Of a stretch of 64,000 nucleotides of DNA, positions 61,945-64,000 are shown piece after piece. The DNA comes from Bacteroidota bacterium (GTDB taxonomy: Bacteria; Bacteroidota; Ignavibacteria; Ignavibacteriales; Ignavibacteriaceae): positions 1-64,000 of the forward strand of contig JAKAJV010000102.1 in assembly GCA_021813585.1 (NCBI GenBank), written 5' to 3'. A model generated the notes under the pieces. It saw nothing but the letters and a program-made list of their open reading frames with translations. It made no database searches and had not been told where the DNA came from. The position numbers and the translations under genes are program-made. Positions within the stretch are counted from its first letter, which is position 1, and each line of letters starts with the position of its first letter.

Positions 61945-61970
61945 TGCAAACGTTCCCGCAAACGATTGCA
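61945..61970. promoter_or_regulatory. Tandem LacI-type operator-like sites upstream of the second lacI
   Basis: CGCAAACGATTGCA (61957-61970) has a core one base away from the perfect galK operator. An adjoining TGCAAACGTTCCCG (61945-61958) keeps only the left half. Together they sit 15-40 nt before the lacI start, fitting autoregulation. Confidence 0.65.
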
Positions 61971-62035
61971 AAATACTTTAGAGATTTGTCTTTGTCAAGT
62001 ATTAACTGGAATAATTCTTAAAAATAGATGAGCTA

Positions 62036-62953
62036 TTACAACAGACCCATTGCTTTTAGCCAATTTTCACAAAGTCTCGTCCAATCGGATTCCGTTCCGC
62101 CGTTCTTAGCAAGCCCAAAGCCGTGCCCGCCTTTCTGAAAAATATGAAGCTCCGCAGAAATGTTGAATTTCTTTAAGGATGTAAAATAATTTATACTATT
62201 CTCAACTGGTACAACTTTATCGTCCTCAGCCTGAACAATAAAAGCAGGAGGCGTATCCTTATTTACTTGAAGATCACATGAGAAATGTTCCACTTCCGAT
62301 GGCGGCGGATTGCTGCCTAATAAATTTCTTCTCGATCCCTTATGTGTAATATTAGGTTCCATAGAAATGACAGGATAAATCAGAATTGAAAAGTCTGGTC
62401 TGGCGCTTGTTGTATCCGAATCATATACTTTTTGATTATACAGAGTGCACAGCGAAGCAGCAAGATGCCCTCCGGCAGAAAATCCCATCACTCCGATTTT
62501 ATCCGGATCAATATTCCATTGTTTTGCATTCCTTCTAACTATTCTTATTGCCTCCTGGGCATCCTGCAAAGGTCCTATGCTTTTATTCTTCATTATTGAA
62601 TCGCTGGGCAGGCGGTACTTCAATACAAAAGCTGCAACACCAATCGAGTTGAGCCACTCAGCTACATTTACACCTTCCTTTTTAAAAGCCAGATGCGAAT
62701 ATCCGCCGCCGGGACAAACGATAACAGCAGTACCGTTAGCATTTACCTTAGCAGCAAAAAATACCGTAAGAGTTGGAGTAGTAACTTTTCTAACTTGGTA
62801 AATTCCGTCTGCATTGCTAAGGTCTACTTCTTTATAAGAAGTATCTTCAATTGCGCCGGGTACTTTTTCATTCCAGATATTAATTACTCTTTGCTGGGCA
62901 GAGGCTTTTAAAATAAAAAGCAGTAAGATTGCAGCAAATAAAATTTTCTTCAT
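62036..62953 (-). CDS. Secreted alpha/beta-hydrolase, probable carbohydrate esterase
   Basis: Serine esterase of the acetylxylan-esterase/BD-FAE-like group, often misannotated as endo-xylanase. I chose the ATG at 62953 (305 residues), with GGTGA 5 nt upstream, over the GTG at 62962. Signal peptide 1-19, oxyanion-hole region VCPGGGYSHLAF, nucleophile S159 in GFSAGGH, probable acid in AEDDKVVP (D244 or D245) and catalytic H277 in KGGHGFGL. Likely removes acetyl or other acyl groups from polysaccharides in the periplasm or outside. It stands beyond the lacI gene with its own promoter region and may not belong to the galactan operon. Confidence 0.88.
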   Translation of the reverse strand: MKKILFAAILLLFILKASAQQRVINIWNEKVPGAIEDTSYKEVDLSNADGIYQVRKVTTPTLTVFFAAKVNANGTAVIVCPGGGYSHLAFKKEGVNVAEWLNSIGVAAFVLKYRLPSDSIMKNKSIGPLQDAQEAIRIVRRNAKQWNIDPDKIGVMGFSAGGHLAASLCTLYNQKVYDSDTTSARPDFSILIYPVISMEPNITHKGSRRNLLGSNPPPSEVEHFSCDLQVNKDTPPAFIVQAEDDKVVPVENSINYFTSLKKFNISAELHIFQKGGHGFGLAKNGGTESDWTRLCENWLKAMGLL

Positions 62954-63060
62954 ATTAATCACCGCCGATTTACTGATGTATTTTTTCGCCTCTTAATATA
63001 AAAATAATTTTTTTATTAAATACCCGCCCAACCCATATCTGTCCGAAATTAAATTTTACT

Positions 63061-63080
63061 ATGTCGTCCCTACAGGACTT
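63061..63080 (-). repeat. GTCCC-hairpin repeat, copy A (inverted)
   Basis: ATGTCGTCCCTACAGGACTT; its reverse complement matches copies B and C (AAGTCC-TGTAGGGACGA-CAT pattern). Imperfect small hairpin GTCC/GGAC. Confidence 0.75.
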
Positions 63081-63113
63081 TCTTAGTTATTCTTTTTAAT
63101 GATTTATAAATAT

Positions 63114-63132
63114 TTTGTCACTCGGTGACAAA
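63114..63132. repeat. Hairpin TTTGTCAC-TCG-GTGACAAA
   Basis: Perfect 8-bp stem with a 3-nt loop, lying between repeat copies A and B. It may be part of the same composite mobile-like unit. Confidence 0.7.
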
Positions 63133-63152
63133 TAATGATGAAAAATGCTTTG

Positions 63153-63172
63153 AGTCCCGATAGGGACGATAT
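63153..63172 (+). repeat. GTCCC-hairpin repeat, copy B
   Basis: AGTCCCGATAGGGACGATAT, hairpin GTCCC-GATA-GGGAC. Direct relative of copy C. Confidence 0.75.
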
Positions 63173-63205
63173 ATCTATAGAAAAAAATACCCCAATGGAA
63201 ACCAA

Positions 63206-63224
63206 AGTCCCGTAGGGACGATAT
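63206..63224 (+). repeat. GTCCC-hairpin repeat, copy C
   Basis: AGTCCCGTAGGGACGATAT, hairpin GTCCC-GTA-GGGAC, in the same orientation as copy B and 53 nt from it. Confidence 0.75.
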
Positions 63225-63371
63225 AGTGAATCTGTTTTATTGATCTTCTTGAGAATTAACAAGTTCTTGTAATTTCAAAAAAAATTTTCAAATCTAAATT
63301 TATTTGGGACAGCACCGCCACAACCTTTTAATTGCCAACCGGGTCTAATCTTCAAACTAAACTGAAAAGCT

Positions 63372-64000
63372 ATGAAAACAATTCTTCCATTTATTCTTTT
63401 GATAACTCTCGCTGAACTATCCTATGCAAATTGTTTATTTAAAAAGGACAGCAGTAATACGATTGAGGTAAATGCAATACGTACAAATCAAGCAATAATT
63501 GTTGACGGAATATTGGATGAAGCGGTTTGGCAAAAAGCCGCACCGGTATCGAACTTTATCCAGAGAGACCCGCTTGAAGGAAAGGCGGCTACGGAGAAAA
63601 CAGATGTAAGAATACTTTATGACGACGATGATCTTATTATCGGAGCCAGATTGTATGACACTTCACCCGACTCCATAATTCAAAACCTGGCACGAAGGGA
63701 TGTGCAAATAAATTCCGACCTGTTCCTGGTTTACCTCGATCCCTATAATGATAAGCGCAGCGGATTTTATTTCGGTGTTAACGCTTCGGGTACTCTTTAT
63801 GACGGTACACTTTATAACGATACATGGGATGATAATTCATGGGATGGGGTGTGGGAAGCCAAAGCTCATATCGATGACAAAGGCTGGACTGTTGAAATGA
63901 AGATTCCTTTTTCCCAACTTCGTTTTAAATTGAAAAATATAAATGTCTGGGGAATAGATTTTGAACGCGACATTGCCAGAAGGCACGAGAACGACTATCT
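63372..64000 (+). CDS. CBM9/DUF5916-like exported protein, partial (runs off window)
   Basis: Incomplete gene read for about 209 codons without a stop. The start ATG at 63372 begins a signal peptide (KTILPFILLITLAELSYAN). A CBM9-like domain follows (about 35-205) with IIVDGILDEAVWQKAAPVS, DDLIIGARLYD, YLDPYNDKRSGFYFGVNASG and WTVEMKIPFSQLRFK, the usual order in proteins that continue into a DUF5916 outer-membrane-type domain. Function of that family is not firmly known; carbohydrate or surface roles are suggested. The final visible residues IDFERDIARRHENDY fit the junction to DUF5916. It is transcribed away from the esterase gene. Confidence 0.82.
   Translation, partial: MKTILPFILLITLAELSYANCLFKKDSSNTIEVNAIRTNQAIIVDGILDEAVWQKAAPVSNFIQRDPLEGKAATEKTDVRILYDDDDLIIGARLYDTSPDSIIQNLARRDVQINSDLFLVYLDPYNDKRSGFYFGVNASGTLYDGTLYNDTWDDNSWDGVWEAKAHIDDKGWTVEMKIPFSQLRFKLKNINVWGIDFERDIARRHENDY

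Larger units (their letters stand above)
62954..63371. other. 418-bp intergenic region with dispersed-type repeats
   Basis: Between two divergent genes. It holds three copies of a GTCCC...GGGAC hairpin unit (one inverted) and one TTTGTCAC/GTGACAAA hairpin, listed separately. No reading frame with a ribosome site and no convincing RNA gene was seen. Promoters of both flanking genes must lie near its ends. Confidence 0.7.

Noticed and set aside
63061-63224. CRISPR array
   Set aside because: The repeats are short, self-complementary, in mixed orientation and irregularly spaced, and no cas genes are in the window.

Overview
The window looks like a chromosomal segment from a Gram-negative bacterium of the FCB group, most likely Ignavibacteriota (inference). 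The support is six secreted proteins ending in the NYPNPFNP-type sorting domain of the type IX secretion system (T9SS), two PorV/PorQ-family barrels, SusC-like TonB-dependent receptors with a carboxypeptidase-regulatory-like N-terminus, and AT-rich sequence with Bacteroidota/Ignavibacteria-style intergenic palindromes. No rRNA, tRNA, CRISPR array or transposase was seen. Nearly all genes are on the minus strand.

Left end (1-5025): a heat-shock cluster (hsp20-dnaK-hsp20), then divergent housekeeping genes birA-coaX with 1-nt overlap, and a small cysteine-rich protein.

Region 1 (5182-38293) is a glucan-utilisation locus. Outer-membrane and secreted functions are a TonB receptor, a large FlgD-like/FN3 protein, a PorV-like barrel, two GH144-like enzymes (a family known for endo-beta-1,2-glucanase), a GH3 beta-glucosidase, a CBM9 surface protein, a T9SS-sorted binding protein and two six-hairpin enzymes of uncertain family. 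Inner-membrane and cytoplasmic functions are a CUT1 ABC transporter (binding protein plus two permeases, no ATPase), a GH94 phosphorylase and a cytoplasmic GH2. A LacI regulator is encoded inside the locus, and its likely operator, TGTAAACGTTTACA, occurs upstream of lacI and twice in the divergent promoter at 34866-35122. The implied flow is surface depolymerisation, TonB uptake, ABC import and phosphorolysis.

Region 2 (38448-61930) is a probable beta-1,4-galactan locus, read leftwards as galK, galT, a double-parvulin foldase, TonB receptor, large FlgD-like protein, PorV-like barrel, glycan-binding protein, GH53 endo-galactanase, GH5-like enzyme, GH2 beta-galactosidase and SGNH esterase. A second LacI regulator sits upstream with a different operator core, GCAAACGTTTGC.

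The most interesting signal is a three-gene cassette (TonB receptor, ~1,100-residue FlgD-like protein, PorV-like barrel) that occurs twice, once per locus, with no SusD homologue in the window. I propose it as a candidate SusC/SusD-equivalent surface glycan system that borrows a PorV-type shuttle. Other unusual features are short palindromic or tandem repeats lying inside reading frames (GH144 N-terminus, GH53 sorting domain). Right end (62036-64000): a secreted alpha/beta-hydrolase esterase, a 418-bp repeat-bearing intergenic region, and the start of a CBM9/DUF5916-like gene that runs off the window.
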